DNA of 64,000 bases, taken from assembly GCA_033391075.1 (NCBI GenBank), contig JAWPMV010000001.1, positions 2,790,001 through 2,854,000 on the forward strand. Direction: 5' to 3'. The notes below the pieces were generated by a model that did no database searches, had not been told where the DNA came from, and saw only the letters and a program-made list of their open reading frames with translations. The stretch's first letter is position 1; every line of letters begins with the position of its first letter. The position numbers and the translations under genes were made by a program. The DNA is from Bacteroidia bacterium (lineage in GTDB: Bacteria > Bacteroidota > Bacteroidia > J057). This document shows positions 40,335 to 49,528 of the stretch, in pieces.

Positions 40335-41456
40335 ATGAAAAGCAGTACTTACTACTACCTATTTGCTCTAATATTCCTATTGTCTTGCTCAGGCCCAAAA
40401 AAGGAATCCCCTCTAATTTCAAGCAAAAATGATAGCCTGCTAAGTTCCACAGTTACGGAAACAATTGAAACAGAATTCCCGGAAGAAATTGAGGAAAGCT
40501 TAGCTGAAGGGGCAAAAGTTTACATCGGGAGTTTGAATCATCGCTACCCCATTACCCTTTACCTTGTGGAAGAAAACGGGCAGCTCAGTGGGAAATATTA
40601 TTATGACAAATTCAAACAGAACATACGCCTGGAAGGCAAATTGGATGGAGAGAAGATTCTTATGAAAGAATATGATGCCTCTGACAAGCAGACAGGAAGC
40701 TGGTCTTTGAATAGCAAAGTTCTGGAAGATTTTATGTATGGGGAATGGAAGGACAGTCGAAATAAGAACCAATTCTCGGTAGACCTAAGCCAAATTGATG
40801 TGCGTGCCTGGAAAAACAAGGTCCAGAGTCCCTGGGCAGGTAGCTGGACAGATGGAATCGGAATCTTGAAGATTCGCATGCTGGATGAAAACCTTTTCCA
40901 CTTTAGTCATTTCTCTACTAATGGACGGAATATAGGGGATTTGGCAGGTACTATTGAAATAGAAGGCAATATAGCTACCCTCAAAGAGTCCTTCTATGAT
41001 GATCCAAAGGAGGCAGATGATTACTGCCATATTGTATATAGTCTTCAGGGAGATACCCTTTCTTCACGGCAGCTGAGTAGAAATGATTGTGGAGCAGGAA
41101 ATGGAGTTTATTTTGAAGGTAAATATGTAAAAGAGGATCAGTATAAAAGCCATTTCGCCAATCTTCCCTTATCAGAAAAGATTGGCGAAGATCGCTTATG
41201 GGTCCATTTTGGAGATAATCTCCAGATCTTCCTTCAGTTAGGCTCTAATGGAGAATTTAGTTGGAGCCTGGAAGAATCAGATCATACAAGCGAATATAAG
41301 GGGCACTGGGAAAGCCAGGCGAAAGACAAACTTCTCTTGAAATTTGGTTCTGAAGCAACTGAAAAAAGCTATCAGGTATCAGAGCTCTCCACTTTCGGTA
41401 TGCGCCTCACCTATCAGGATGAGACCCTGGATTTCGAAATGAGGGGTTATTATTAA
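40335..41456 (+). CDS. hypothetical lipoprotein
   Basis: A 373-residue predicted lipoprotein ([23 protein letters not shown], lipobox LLSC). The mature part consists of repeated beta-rich segments of the type [43 protein letters not shown] and [26 protein letters not shown], suggestive of a beta-barrel or lipocalin-like fold. No known family recognised. Its stop overlaps the convergent leuB stop by four bases. Confidence 0.75.
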   Translation: MKSSTYYYLFALIFLLSCSGPKKESPLISSKNDSLLSSTVTETIETEFPEEIEESLAEGAKVYIGSLNHRYPITLYLVEENGQLSGKYYYDKFKQNIRLEGKLDGEKILMKEYDASDKQTGSWSLNSKVLEDFMYGEWKDSRNKNQFSVDLSQIDVRAWKNKVQSPWAGSWTDGIGILKIRMLDENLFHFSHFSTNGRNIGDLAGTIEIEGNIATLKESFYDDPKEADDYCHIVYSLQGDTLSSRQLSRNDCGAGNGVYFEGKYVKEDQYKSHFANLPLSEKIGEDRLWVHFGDNLQIFLQLGSNGEFSWSLEESDHTSEYKGHWESQAKDKLLLKFGSEATEKSYQVSELSTFGMRLTYQDETLDFEMRGYY

Positions 41457-42532
41457 ACCGCCTCCAGGCTTCCACTTTTGATTCGCATAGCTATGAAGTC
41501 TCCCACTTCTGTTGTGCTTTGTTTACCATTGGCCAAATCAGAAGTCGTATAGTTTTGCTCTATTGAATACTCTACAGCTTCTCTAATCGCCTTACCTTCT
41601 TCTTCCATGTCAAACTCATATTCCAGCATCATGGCAGCGGATAGGATGGTAGCAATAGGATTGGCTATATTTTTTCCAGCAGCTTGAGGATAAGAACCAT
41701 GGATAGGTTCGTAAACAGAGGTCTTCTCCCCAATTGAAGCGGATGGTAGCGTACCCAAAGAACCGGTAATTACGGAAGCTTCATCACTTAGGATGTCCCC
41801 AAACATATTTCCGGTAAGCACTACATCAAAATACTTGGGATCGCGGATCAATTGCATTGCTGCATTATCCACAAACATGGTATCAAACTCAATCTCAGGA
41901 TGCTCTTTTGCATAGGCCGTAACATACTCCCTCCACAAACGGGAAGTAGCCAGCACATTAGCCTTGTCTACCAGCGTAAGTTTCTTTCTACGCTTATAGG
42001 CATACTCAAAAGCTTTCTCTGTAATCCTTTTGATTCCCTCCACATCATAGACCATGGTATCAAAAGCTTTATCTCCCTGCTCATTTCTTCCTCTGGGTTC
42101 ACCAAAATAAATCCCACCGATCAATTCCCGCATAATCACAAAGTCTACTCCTCTGATAATCTCCGGTTTGAGTGGAGAAGCCTCTTCGAGGATTTCATAG
42201 GCTTTTACCGGTCTGATATTGGCATATAAACCCAAAGCCTTTCTCATCCTTAATAATCCCTGCTCCGGCCTTACTTTGGCGGAAGGATCATTATCGTATT
42301 TGGGATCTCCAATGGCACCAAAAAGGACTGCATCCGCATTCAGGCAAACTTCCAGGGTTTCTTGTGGAAAAGGATCTCCGCATTCATCGATCGCAGCTGC
42401 TCCAACATATGCTGAAGAAAAACTAAAGCTGTGTCCAAAACGCTGACCGACAGCTTCCAGGCATTTGATCGCTTCTTTGATAATTTCGGGTCCGATTCCA
42501 TCCCCAGCAAGTACGGCAATAGACTTATTCAT
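41453..42532 (-). CDS. leuB: 3-isopropylmalate dehydrogenase
   Basis: A 359-residue NAD-dependent dehydrogenase. It starts [18 protein letters not shown]; substrate-binding region [21 protein letters not shown] and [18 protein letters not shown]; metal/NAD region [33 protein letters not shown]; and [21 protein letters not shown]. It oxidises and decarboxylates 3-isopropylmalate to 2-oxoisocaproate in leucine synthesis. It is last in leuACDB, 19 bases after leuD. Confidence 0.97.
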   Translation of the reverse strand: MNKSIAVLAGDGIGPEIIKEAIKCLEAVGQRFGHSFSFSSAYVGAAAIDECGDPFPQETLEVCLNADAVLFGAIGDPKYDNDPSAKVRPEQGLLRMRKALGLYANIRPVKAYEILEEASPLKPEIIRGVDFVIMRELIGGIYFGEPRGRNEQGDKAFDTMVYDVEGIKRITEKAFEYAYKRRKKLTLVDKANVLATSRLWREYVTAYAKEHPEIEFDTMFVDNAAMQLIRDPKYFDVVLTGNMFGDILSDEASVITGSLGTLPSASIGEKTSVYEPIHGSYPQAAGKNIANPIATILSAAMMLEYEFDMEEEGKAIREAVEYSIEQNYTTSDLANGKQSTTEVGDFIAMRIKSGSLEAV

Positions 42533-42551
42533 GTGAGTGATTCTTTTTAAC

Positions 42552-43148
42552 TTAAGTAAAAGCTATTTGATTATGTTCAAAGGATTTGATTTGATCTTTC
42601 AGACTGATCAGGTAATCTATATCATCCAGGCCTTCCATCAGGCATTTTTTCTTATAGGCACTGATCTCAAAACTCTCCTCTTCCCCACTCTCTTGCAATC
42701 GAATGCTTTGAGATTCAAGATTTACATGCACTTGGGTATTGGGGTCCTTTTCTATAGCTGCGAATATTTTCCCCAGAAAACCCTCGGACACCTGAATAGG
42801 AAGAAGTCCGTTGTTGAGGGCATTGGCTTTGAAAATATCTGCGAAGAAGCTGCTGACCACAACCCTAAAGCCATAGTCTACCAGAGACCAGGCAGCATGT
42901 TCGCGGCTGGAACCGCAACCGAAATTTTTCCCTGCTACCAGGATATCTCCTTTATAGGTAGCGTCATTAAGGACAAATCCTTCTTTGGGCGTATTGTCCG
43001 GATGATACCGCCAATCTCTGAATAGATTTTCGCCAAAACCTTCTCGGGTTGTGGCTTTCAGAAATCGAGCCGGGATAATTTGATCTGTATCTACATCCTC
43101 CACCTGCATAGGCACGCAAGAGGAATCCAAGGTTTGAAATTTTTTCAT
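42552..43148 (-). CDS. leuD: isopropylmalate isomerase small subunit
   Basis: A 198-residue swivel-domain subunit of 3-isopropylmalate dehydratase, of normal length. Diagnostic segments are [14 protein letters not shown] and [46 protein letters not shown]. It starts seven bases after leuC and forms the heterodimer with LeuC that converts 2- to 3-isopropylmalate. Confidence 0.97.
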   Translation of the reverse strand: MKKFQTLDSSCVPMQVEDVDTDQIIPARFLKATTREGFGENLFRDWRYHPDNTPKEGFVLNDATYKGDILVAGKNFGCGSSREHAAWSLVDYGFRVVVSSFFADIFKANALNNGLLPIQVSEGFLGKIFAAIEKDPNTQVHVNLESQSIRLQESGEEESFEISAYKKKCLMEGLDDIDYLISLKDQIKSFEHNQIAFT

Positions 43149-43155
43149 GATTCGA

Positions 43156-44562
43156 TTAGCTAAGGCTTAAGTCTCTGGGATCAGTAATACGTCCGGTAAG
43201 TGCAGTTGCTGCTGCAGTTAGCGGACTTGCCAGGAAGGTTCTGGCTCCGGGTCCCTGTCTTCCTTCAAAATTTCGATTGGAAGTAGAAACGCAGTATTTG
43301 CCCTTGGGTACTTTGTCTTCATTCATTCCCAGGCAGGCGCTACAACCTGGCTCTCTTAGTACAAAACCTGCAGAGGCAAGAATTTGGTCTAAACCTTCTT
43401 CCTTGGCCTGCATTCTTACTTGTTGAGAACCGGGTACAACCATAACCTGTACATTAGGAGCTTTCTTTTTTCCTTTGACAAAGTCCGCGACCATGCGAAG
43501 GTCCTCGATCCTTGAGTTTGTACAACTTCCAATAAAGACATAATCAATGGCTCTGCCCTTCATGGGAGTTCCCTGATCCAAATCCATATAATTCAGAGAT
43601 TTTTGCAGGCTGTCCTTTTCACTCTGACTATCCATATCAGCCAGGGCAGGGATATTTTGACTAAGCTTTATTCCCATACCCGGATTTGTGCCGTAGGTAA
43701 TCATGGGTTCTATATCTTCCGCACGGAAGGTATATTCCATATCAAACTCAGCTCCATCTTCTGTTGGCAATGTTCTCCAATATTCTACGGCCTTATCAAA
43801 GGCCTCGCCTTGTGGTGCAAACTCTTTGCCTTTTACATAGGCGAAAGTGGTCTCATCCGGAGCGATCATTCCTCCCCTTGCTCCCATTTCAATGCTCATA
43901 TTGCAAATGGTCATTCGGGCTTCCATACTCAGTTTTCTGATGGCAGAGCCAGCATATTCCACGAAATAGCCAGTCCCTCCAGAAGTACTGATTTGAGAAA
44001 TGATGTACAGAATGATGTCTTTTGAAGAAACTCCTTCACCCAATTCCCCCTCCACATTAATACGCATGCTTTTGGGTTTTGCCTTAAGCACACATTGAGT
44101 TGCAAGCACTTGCTCAACTTCAGAGGTTCCTATTCCAAATGCTATTGCACCGAAAGCACCATGTGTCGAAGTATGACTGTCTCCACAGACGATAGTCATG
44201 CCCGGTTGGGTAATTCCCAACTCTGGCCCGATGACATGTACAATCCCCTGATAAGGATGTCCCAGTCCGTATAGTTCCAGGCCAAATTCTTCACAGTTTT
44301 TCACCAAAGTCTCTACCTGCATACGCGATAGAGGTTCTTTGATAGGCAAATGCTGATCTATGGTAGGAACATTATGATCTGCGGTAGCAATGGTTTGCTT
44401 TGGTCGAGCTACAGGTATACCTCTTCTTCTGAGGCCAGCAAAAGCCTGAGGGCTTGTTACTTCATGAATGAAATGACGATCTATGTAGAGTGCATCTGGT
44501 CCTCCTTCTTCTCTGGTCACCACATGCTGCTCCCAAATCTTGTCGAAAAGTGTCTTTGCCAT
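43156..44562 (-). CDS. leuC: isopropylmalate isomerase large subunit
   Basis: A 468-residue aconitase-family protein. It starts [14 protein letters not shown]; catalytic and cluster motifs include [43 protein letters not shown] and [13 protein letters not shown], whose cysteines hold the [4Fe-4S] cluster, and [12 protein letters not shown]. It lies 38 bases downstream of leuA within the same leftward operon. Confidence 0.98.
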   Translation of the reverse strand: MAKTLFDKIWEQHVVTREEGGPDALYIDRHFIHEVTSPQAFAGLRRRGIPVARPKQTIATADHNVPTIDQHLPIKEPLSRMQVETLVKNCEEFGLELYGLGHPYQGIVHVIGPELGITQPGMTIVCGDSHTSTHGAFGAIAFGIGTSEVEQVLATQCVLKAKPKSMRINVEGELGEGVSSKDIILYIISQISTSGGTGYFVEYAGSAIRKLSMEARMTICNMSIEMGARGGMIAPDETTFAYVKGKEFAPQGEAFDKAVEYWRTLPTEDGAEFDMEYTFRAEDIEPMITYGTNPGMGIKLSQNIPALADMDSQSEKDSLQKSLNYMDLDQGTPMKGRAIDYVFIGSCTNSRIEDLRMVADFVKGKKKAPNVQVMVVPGSQQVRMQAKEEGLDQILASAGFVLREPGCSACLGMNEDKVPKGKYCVSTSNRNFEGRQGPGARTFLASPLTAAATALTGRITDPRDLSLS

Positions 44563-44600
44563 GTAATATCTGGACGCTAGTCCCTTATTGAAAACCCTAA

Positions 44601-46091
44601 TTAAACTTTCTTAATTGCATCCAAATATGCAGCAGCAGTCGCATAGACCGTATCGGTATCTGCCCCAAATCCATGATGAAGCCTTCCTTCTGAAGAAATT
44701 TGGATGTGTACTTTCGCGACATCATTACTCCCTCCGGTTATAGCTTGTACCAAATACTCTTCCAATTTCACCGGTATATCCATAATGGCGTCAATTGCTT
44801 TGATACAGGCATCTACAGGTCCATTTCCTTCGGCCTCATTGTATAGCATTTTCCCATTTCTGTTGATCTCCACATTCGCCACTGCTTTTTCTCCACTTCC
44901 ACAGCTTACTTCCAGTGAATTTATCTTCAGGATTCTCTTGCTACCTTCTATACCCATCAATTCCATCAAATCCTGGTCATTTACTTCTTTTCTTTCATCA
45001 GCCATCACCAAAAAGCGCTCATAAGTCTGAACCAATTCGTCTCTACTGAGATTTACCCCTATCCTATCCAGTCTATGGTTCAAAGCGGCTTTTCCGCTTC
45101 TAGCAGTCAAAATGATAGAAGATTCTGGAATCCCTACATCCTGCGGATTGATGATCTCATAATTTTCTCTGCTTTTCAAGACTCCGTCCTGGTGTATACC
45201 GGAAGAGTGGGCAAAAGCATTTCTTCCGACGATGGCTTTATTGGGCTGTACCGGCATCCGCATGTATTTGGATACCATGCGACTCATCGGATAGATGCGA
45301 CTGATATCTATATTGGTTTTGAGGCCCAGGCTTTCTTCATGGCTTCTCAATACCATAGTGGTTTCTTCCAAAGAAGTATTCCCCGCTCTTTCTCCAATAC
45401 CGTTTAGGGTTACTTCCATCTGACGAGCTCCATTTGCCAATCCGGCAATGGTATTAGCAGTTGCCATGCCCAAATCATTGTGACAGTGGACAGAAATACG
45501 GGCCTTATGTACATTGGGCACATTCTCCATGATGTACTTGATTTTGGCACCATATTGTGAGGGGAGGCAATAACCTGTAGTGTCGGGAACGTTCACGGTA
45601 GTTGCTCCCGCATTGATGACTGCCTCTACCATTCTGGCAAGGTATTCGAGATTAGCTCGACCTGCATCTTCACAGTAGAATTCCACATCCTCCACAAACT
45701 GCTTGGCATATTTGGTTGCGGCCACAGCCCTTTCCAGAATCTTTTCCGGAGTAGAATTCAATTTATTATAAATATGAAGGTCGGATGCACCGATACCTGT
45801 ATGTATTCTTCCTCTTTTTGCAAATTTAAGGGCTTCTCCTGCGACTTTAATATCATTTTCTACTGCACGTGAAAGGGCACATACAACAGGTTCTTTTACT
45901 GCTTTAGAAACCGCTACAACAGACTTAAAATCACCAGGACTGGAAACGGGAAAACCTGCTTCAATAATATCTACCCCTAGTAGTTCTAGTTCACGAGCAA
46001 TTTCAATTTTTTCATGAGTGTCCAATTGACAGCCCGGCACCTGTTCGCCGTCTCTCAAGGTAGTGTCAAAAACATAAACTCGATTGTCCAT
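44601..46091 (-). CDS. leuA: 2-isopropylmalate synthase
   Basis: A 496-residue enzyme that condenses acetyl-CoA with 2-oxoisovalerate, the first committed step of leucine synthesis. The HMGL-like barrel shows [54 protein letters not shown] (metal-binding HCHND) and [14 protein letters not shown]. The C-terminal LeuA regulatory domain ([43 protein letters not shown]) allows leucine feedback. It is first in leuACDB and preceded by a leader peptide and attenuator at 46187-46245. Confidence 0.97.
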   Translation of the reverse strand: MDNRVYVFDTTLRDGEQVPGCQLDTHEKIEIARELELLGVDIIEAGFPVSSPGDFKSVVAVSKAVKEPVVCALSRAVENDIKVAGEALKFAKRGRIHTGIGASDLHIYNKLNSTPEKILERAVAATKYAKQFVEDVEFYCEDAGRANLEYLARMVEAVINAGATTVNVPDTTGYCLPSQYGAKIKYIMENVPNVHKARISVHCHNDLGMATANTIAGLANGARQMEVTLNGIGERAGNTSLEETTMVLRSHEESLGLKTNIDISRIYPMSRMVSKYMRMPVQPNKAIVGRNAFAHSSGIHQDGVLKSRENYEIINPQDVGIPESSIILTARSGKAALNHRLDRIGVNLSRDELVQTYERFLVMADERKEVNDQDLMELMGIEGSKRILKINSLEVSCGSGEKAVANVEINRNGKMLYNEAEGNGPVDACIKAIDAIMDIPVKLEEYLVQAITGGSNDVAKVHIQISSEGRLHHGFGADTDTVYATAAAYLDAIKKV

Positions 46092-46186
46092 GATCTAGAA
46101 AGATTATTAGTGAAATGATAAAACGAGCTGCTGCATATTATATAATAATTGGCTTATTAGCAGCAGGCCTTTTTTCCTTTTTTTAC

Positions 46187-46245
46187 AAAAAACCTGCCTA
46201 AACAGGCAGGAAAAGCAATCTTAGGCACAAAGGCCTAGCTAACAT
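46187..46245 (-). promoter_or_regulatory. leucine attenuator (leader-peptide controlled terminator) upstream of leuA
   Basis: On the minus strand the leader peptide overlaps an intrinsic terminator: CCTGCCT (46210-46204), loop GTTT, AGGCAGG (46199-46193), then TTTTTT (46192-46187). An earlier hairpin TAGGC/GCCTA (46237-46233 with 46226-46222) can form within the leader, and its second arm GCCTAA can instead pair with TTAGGC of the terminator's 3' arm, giving mutually exclusive pause, antiterminator and terminator folds. Ribosome stalling at the Leu codons when charged tRNA-Leu is scarce would favour the antiterminator. Downstream, CTGCTGC/GCAGCAG (46166-46160 with 46134-46128) forms another long-loop hairpin before leuA. 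Confidence 0.8.
46198..46245 (-). CDS. leuL: leu operon leader peptide
   Basis: ATG at 46245, 15 codons, TAG stop at 46200-46198. The peptide MLARPLCLRLLFLPV contains six leucines (codons TTA, TTG, CTA, TTG, CTT, CTG). A purine-rich AAAAAAAAAGG lies just upstream as a possible ribosome-binding sequence. Its last codons lie in the 5' arm of the terminator, exactly the layout of classical amino-acid attenuators. Confidence 0.8.
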   Translation of the reverse strand: MLARPLCLRLLFLPV

Positions 46246-46301
46246 ACGACCTTTTTTTTTATTCTCCACACATCCTTCCAAAAATTTTTATCTAAAAATG
46301 T

Positions 46302-46327
46302 AAAATCGCCTATATGCAGGCGATTTT
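46302..46327 (-). terminator. intrinsic terminator of the gene ending at 46366
   Basis: On the minus strand AAAATCGCCT-GCATAT-AGGCGATTTT, then ACATTTTTAG. It separates the upstream small gene from the leu operon, so leu transcription must start downstream of it, between about 46300 and the leader. Confidence 0.85.
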
Positions 46328-46365
46328 ACTGTAAATATTTCATTTTTATTGAGCTCCCATTAGGA

Positions 46366-46785
46366 CTAATGCAAATCCTCCCATCTGTCTCTGCTTTGTT
46401 TCAATTTTTCTTTGCGTTCGATGGAATATATGTGTGCTTGTTCTTTTTCCAGATACTCCAGTAAATGAATGGATTTAGCCAGGACATCAGTTCCTTCATC
46501 CAGCTTCCCCATCTTTATCCAAACCTCTGCCTCATTTCGCAAGAGTTCAGCTACAATTTCCATTTGCTCCGCTTCCATATTCTCTTTGCTTTTGAGAATA
46601 TCCAGGAGTTCTTCTTTGGGAGTAAACCGCAGGAGTTTTCCTTCAAACTTGAAGAAGGAGTCATAGGTTTTATCCAGAAGTTTTATCGCTTCCTGCAATT
46701 TATCTTCTGTCATTAAACCAAAAAGCCTGGCAACAACAGTGGCTAATTCTTCAATTAGCCGCATCATATAATCTTTTTGAATCAT
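46366..46785 (-). CDS. hypothetical helical protein (DUF6483-like)
   Basis: A 139-residue all-helical soluble protein: MIQKDYMMRLIEELATVVARLFGLMTEDKLQEAIKLLDKTYDSFF, then AELLRNEAEVWIKMGKLDEGTDVLAKSIHLLEYLEKEQAHIYS. The start and layout recall DUF6483, small TPR-like proteins of unknown role. It is followed by its own terminator and preceded by the terminator of another gene, so it is monocistronic. Confidence 0.7.
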   Translation of the reverse strand: MIQKDYMMRLIEELATVVARLFGLMTEDKLQEAIKLLDKTYDSFFKFEGKLLRFTPKEELLDILKSKENMEAEQMEIVAELLRNEAEVWIKMGKLDEGTDVLAKSIHLLEYLEKEQAHIYSIERKEKLKQSRDRWEDLH

Positions 46786-46820
46786 GTCCTCAAATTACAC
46801 AGCATTACAAGAAAGAAAAA

Positions 46821-46842
46821 GGCCGCCCCATAAGGACGGCCC
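46821..46842 (-). terminator. intrinsic terminator of the T9SS gene ending at 46865
   Basis: On the minus strand GGCCGTCC-TTAT-GGGGCGGCC followed by TTTTTCTTTC. Confidence 0.9.
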
Positions 46843-46864
46843 CGATTCAAATTGAAGTTTATAA

Positions 46865-49192
46865 TTATTTTGTGATAAGGATTTTCCTAACAAAAACTTC
46901 TCCAGCATCTGTGCTGAATTTCACCAGATACAATCCTGCTGCCAACTCTTCAGTAGGCAATTTCAATTCCTGCAATCCTTCTATCAGCTTCATATCTGAT
47001 TTGGCGACTACAGAACCTCTTTGATCAAACAGATCACAGCTGATCCTTTGTGCCAGCTCAGAACTGATCAGAATATTAGTTTGACCATCTGTGGGATTTG
47101 GGTAAACCTGTCCAATATTTACACTTAATCCTGCATATATCATAGCCTGAATCGTTTCCGAATAGGCCTTGACACCATCTGGTCTTACTTCTTTTATTCT
47201 ATAGGTATAGACAGAACTAGGATCAAGTTTACGGTCTATGAATCTCAGGACTCCTGTATAAGCTTGTCTTTCTTCCATCTCTACTTTTCCGACTACAGTG
47301 TATGGACCAGAGAAAGTTCTTCTTTCAATGAGGAAGTAGGTTTCCATTTCCATACTGGAAGAAGTCCAGGATATTTCAACTGAATTTGATTGAATAGCAG
47401 CAGCCTCATTACTTATTCCAGCATTTACGCCTGATAAATTAGAGGTATTGCAAACACCAGAGGAATCCGGATTATAAGTAAGGGAATCCAGCCAAATAAA
47501 ACACAGGCCTTGATCAAATGCCAAATCTTCTACGATTATGCTAGCATAACTTCCATTAGGATATTCTCCGTATGCCACTGTATCAGCAAAAACATTGAAT
47601 AAAGAATCAGGGAAAATTACCGAGCCTGGCAGATCAAAGATCAGGAATCCATCCTGACTGGCAGGATTTCCACTAATGATCATAACAACCTCATAAGTAG
47701 AATCTGTTTTACATTGGGTGTATGCACTATCTACTGACAGTTCACATTGTGGATCACAGTTAGCCAGGATAGGTCCCTGAGTATCATTACAATCCACAAA
47801 ATTAGAATCAATAACCGTTACAAATACCTGACTGGAATCATAGAAAGGTCCCAATTCATACCATCCTGGACTCACGCCGGCAAAAGTTGTAACTCCATAA
47901 TTATCATAGACACTAAAATTGTTTCCAATTCCACTGAAGTTTACAAATACATTGAAAGAATCATTAGAAGTACAAACTGCATAAACAGAATCTATTCCCA
48001 CTGCGCATGTATCCTGCAGACAATCCGCGCTTATACTTTCGAAGACATTACAACTCGGCTCATCCGTATTGAAAATCTCGAAAGTTACTTCCGTACCATT
48101 AGCATAGTTTCCAAATATCTGATAAAATTCAGGCGTATTTCCCTGGTAAACTCCTCCCATATTGCTGTTAATCCCTTCTGCTATTCCTTCATCCAGAACT
48201 GCAACAATCACCTGGAAGGAATCATCACTTACACAAATTGGAATCAACTGAACGCTATCGATTTCTCCAACGAGCGTACAGAGATTAGGCGGTGAGCAGT
48301 TTGCTGTCAGGCTTGAAGTTTCATCACCACAGCTTTGATCAAGTGTATCTATAACCACAAAAGATAGCTGCATTGAGTCAGGATAGGGTCCGAAAGTATA
48401 GGTCCCTGCAGCCCCAACTTGAAAATCAATGAAGTCAACATCAGCTACTACATAGCCCCCACTACCCGAAACCTGAAGTTCAACGGTAAAGGATGCAGAA
48501 GAAGAATCACAAATAACAATTGCTGTATCAATGCTCACATCACATTCAGGCCCGGGATCATCATCACAGTCAAAACTGGCATTCAGATCCCCTATTCCTG
48601 AATAAGAGCCCATATAAAAGAACCAACCAGAAATACCGAAATCCCCATTTTTCGCATTTGCTCCCTCTCCTGCCTGAAAACCAAATTCAATATTCGAAGG
48701 GCGGTGAAATAAATTGAGGGTATCTCCTGCATAAAAAGTTCCGGGTACGCCTGTCAGGCTACTTCTGGTATCATCCAGTTCAAAAAAGACCCAATCCGTA
48801 ACATTGGCATTTACAACGGAATCAGGAGCCAATTCAATTTTAAAGCCTCTTCCCATGGCAGTCCAATCCGCATATTCGGTGATATTTTTCAGCCAGATAT
48901 TTACTTGCCATTGTTTGTTGGGATCAGCTTCATGTCGAACTATACCTGTTACTTGCAGGGTAGAATCAGTATAGAAATAAGCCGGGGCTCCTAAAGAGTC
49001 ATAAATAAATCTTGGTGAAGTCGTTCCGGGAAGATTATCCAGGTAAATAGCATGCCCACCAATTGGCTGATAATTTATCAGCGTACAGGAATCTTCTATC
49101 TGGGCTTGCGAAAAGCCCCAAATCGGATAACACAGTAAGCCCCAAATCAATAGACTTTTACAAATTTGAGAGAATGGGTAAAGTTTTAACAT
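46865..49192 (-). CDS. T9SS-exported multi-repeat surface protein (4 repeats)
   Basis: A 775-residue exported protein. Signal peptide at 1-29. A conserved N-terminal domain (~32-205) contains GHAIYLDNLPGTTSPRFIYDSLG, WQVNIWLKN, FELDDTRSSL and GISGWFFYMGSYSGIGDLN. Then come four modules of about 88 residues that begin with patterns such as CDVSIDTAIVIC, CAVGIDSVYAVC or CELSVDSAYTQC and hold a FGPYPDS-like strand. An FN3-like part (VEISWTSSSMEMETYFLIERRTFSGPYTVVGKVEM) leads to the C-terminal sorting domain (VYPNPTDGQTNILIS ... GLYLVKFSTDAGEVFVRKILITK). It should be secreted by the type IX system and attached to or released from the surface. It is a paralogue of the next protein. Confidence 0.9.
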   Translation of the reverse strand: MLKLYPFSQICKSLLIWGLLCYPIWGFSQAQIEDSCTLINYQPIGGHAIYLDNLPGTTSPRFIYDSLGAPAYFYTDSTLQVTGIVRHEADPNKQWQVNIWLKNITEYADWTAMGRGFKIELAPDSVVNANVTDWVFFELDDTRSSLTGVPGTFYAGDTLNLFHRPSNIEFGFQAGEGANAKNGDFGISGWFFYMGSYSGIGDLNASFDCDDDPGPECDVSIDTAIVICDSSSASFTVELQVSGSGGYVVADVDFIDFQVGAAGTYTFGPYPDSMQLSFVVIDTLDQSCGDETSSLTANCSPPNLCTLVGEIDSVQLIPICVSDDSFQVIVAVLDEGIAEGINSNMGGVYQGNTPEFYQIFGNYANGTEVTFEIFNTDEPSCNVFESISADCLQDTCAVGIDSVYAVCTSNDSFNVFVNFSGIGNNFSVYDNYGVTTFAGVSPGWYELGPFYDSSQVFVTVIDSNFVDCNDTQGPILANCDPQCELSVDSAYTQCKTDSTYEVVMIISGNPASQDGFLIFDLPGSVIFPDSLFNVFADTVAYGEYPNGSYASIIVEDLAFDQGLCFIWLDSLTYNPDSSGVCNTSNLSGVNAGISNEAAAIQSNSVEISWTSSSMEMETYFLIERRTFSGPYTVVGKVEMEERQAYTGVLRFIDRKLDPSSVYTYRIKEVRPDGVKAYSETIQAMIYAGLSVNIGQVYPNPTDGQTNILISSELAQRISCDLFDQRGSVVAKSDMKLIEGLQELKLPTEELAAGLYLVKFSTDAGEVFVRKILITK

Positions 49193-49528
49193 GTCATGTT
49201 TATAATAGTGTGTGGCCCTGCGTAGATCCTACACAGGAAAAAATAAAGAATCCCCCTTCTTCTCCTGGAAGAAAGGATGTGAGCTTATTGTTGGGTTTAG
49301 GAGGGATAAAAAATTGGACTTAACTCCTGAGGATGAAAGGGATTAGGAGTAGATTTATTTATCCTGATTATAAAAGAGCATTATCTATTTTCTGAATATA
49401 CGTATACTTGAAATAATAAAAAAGTTTGGGGAAAGGAAATTTATAGCTGGCTCAAATGTCAAACTTCCAAAAACAAAAAGACCACCCCTTAGGGTGGCCT
49501 CCTGATAATTCAGTTACTTATTCTAGTA
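49193..49528. other. spacer between the two T9SS genes: terminator plus duplicated upstream block
   Basis: A minus-strand terminator for the 49529 gene lies at 49499-49474 (GGCCACCC-TAAG-GGGTGGTC then TTTTTG). The block ~49356-49434 (ATCCTGATTATAAAAGAGCA ... CGTATACTTGAAATAATAAA, then AAGTTT) resembles ~52483-52555 upstream of the paralogue (ATCCGGATTTATAAAGAGCA ... CGCATACTATGGGAAATAAA, then AAGTTT). Note that the block in this spacer belongs to the promoter side of the gene starting at 49192. Confidence 0.7.

Noticed and set aside
43603-45407. Long antisense frames within leuC and leuA
   Set aside because: They are shadows of strongly conserved enzymes on the other strand.
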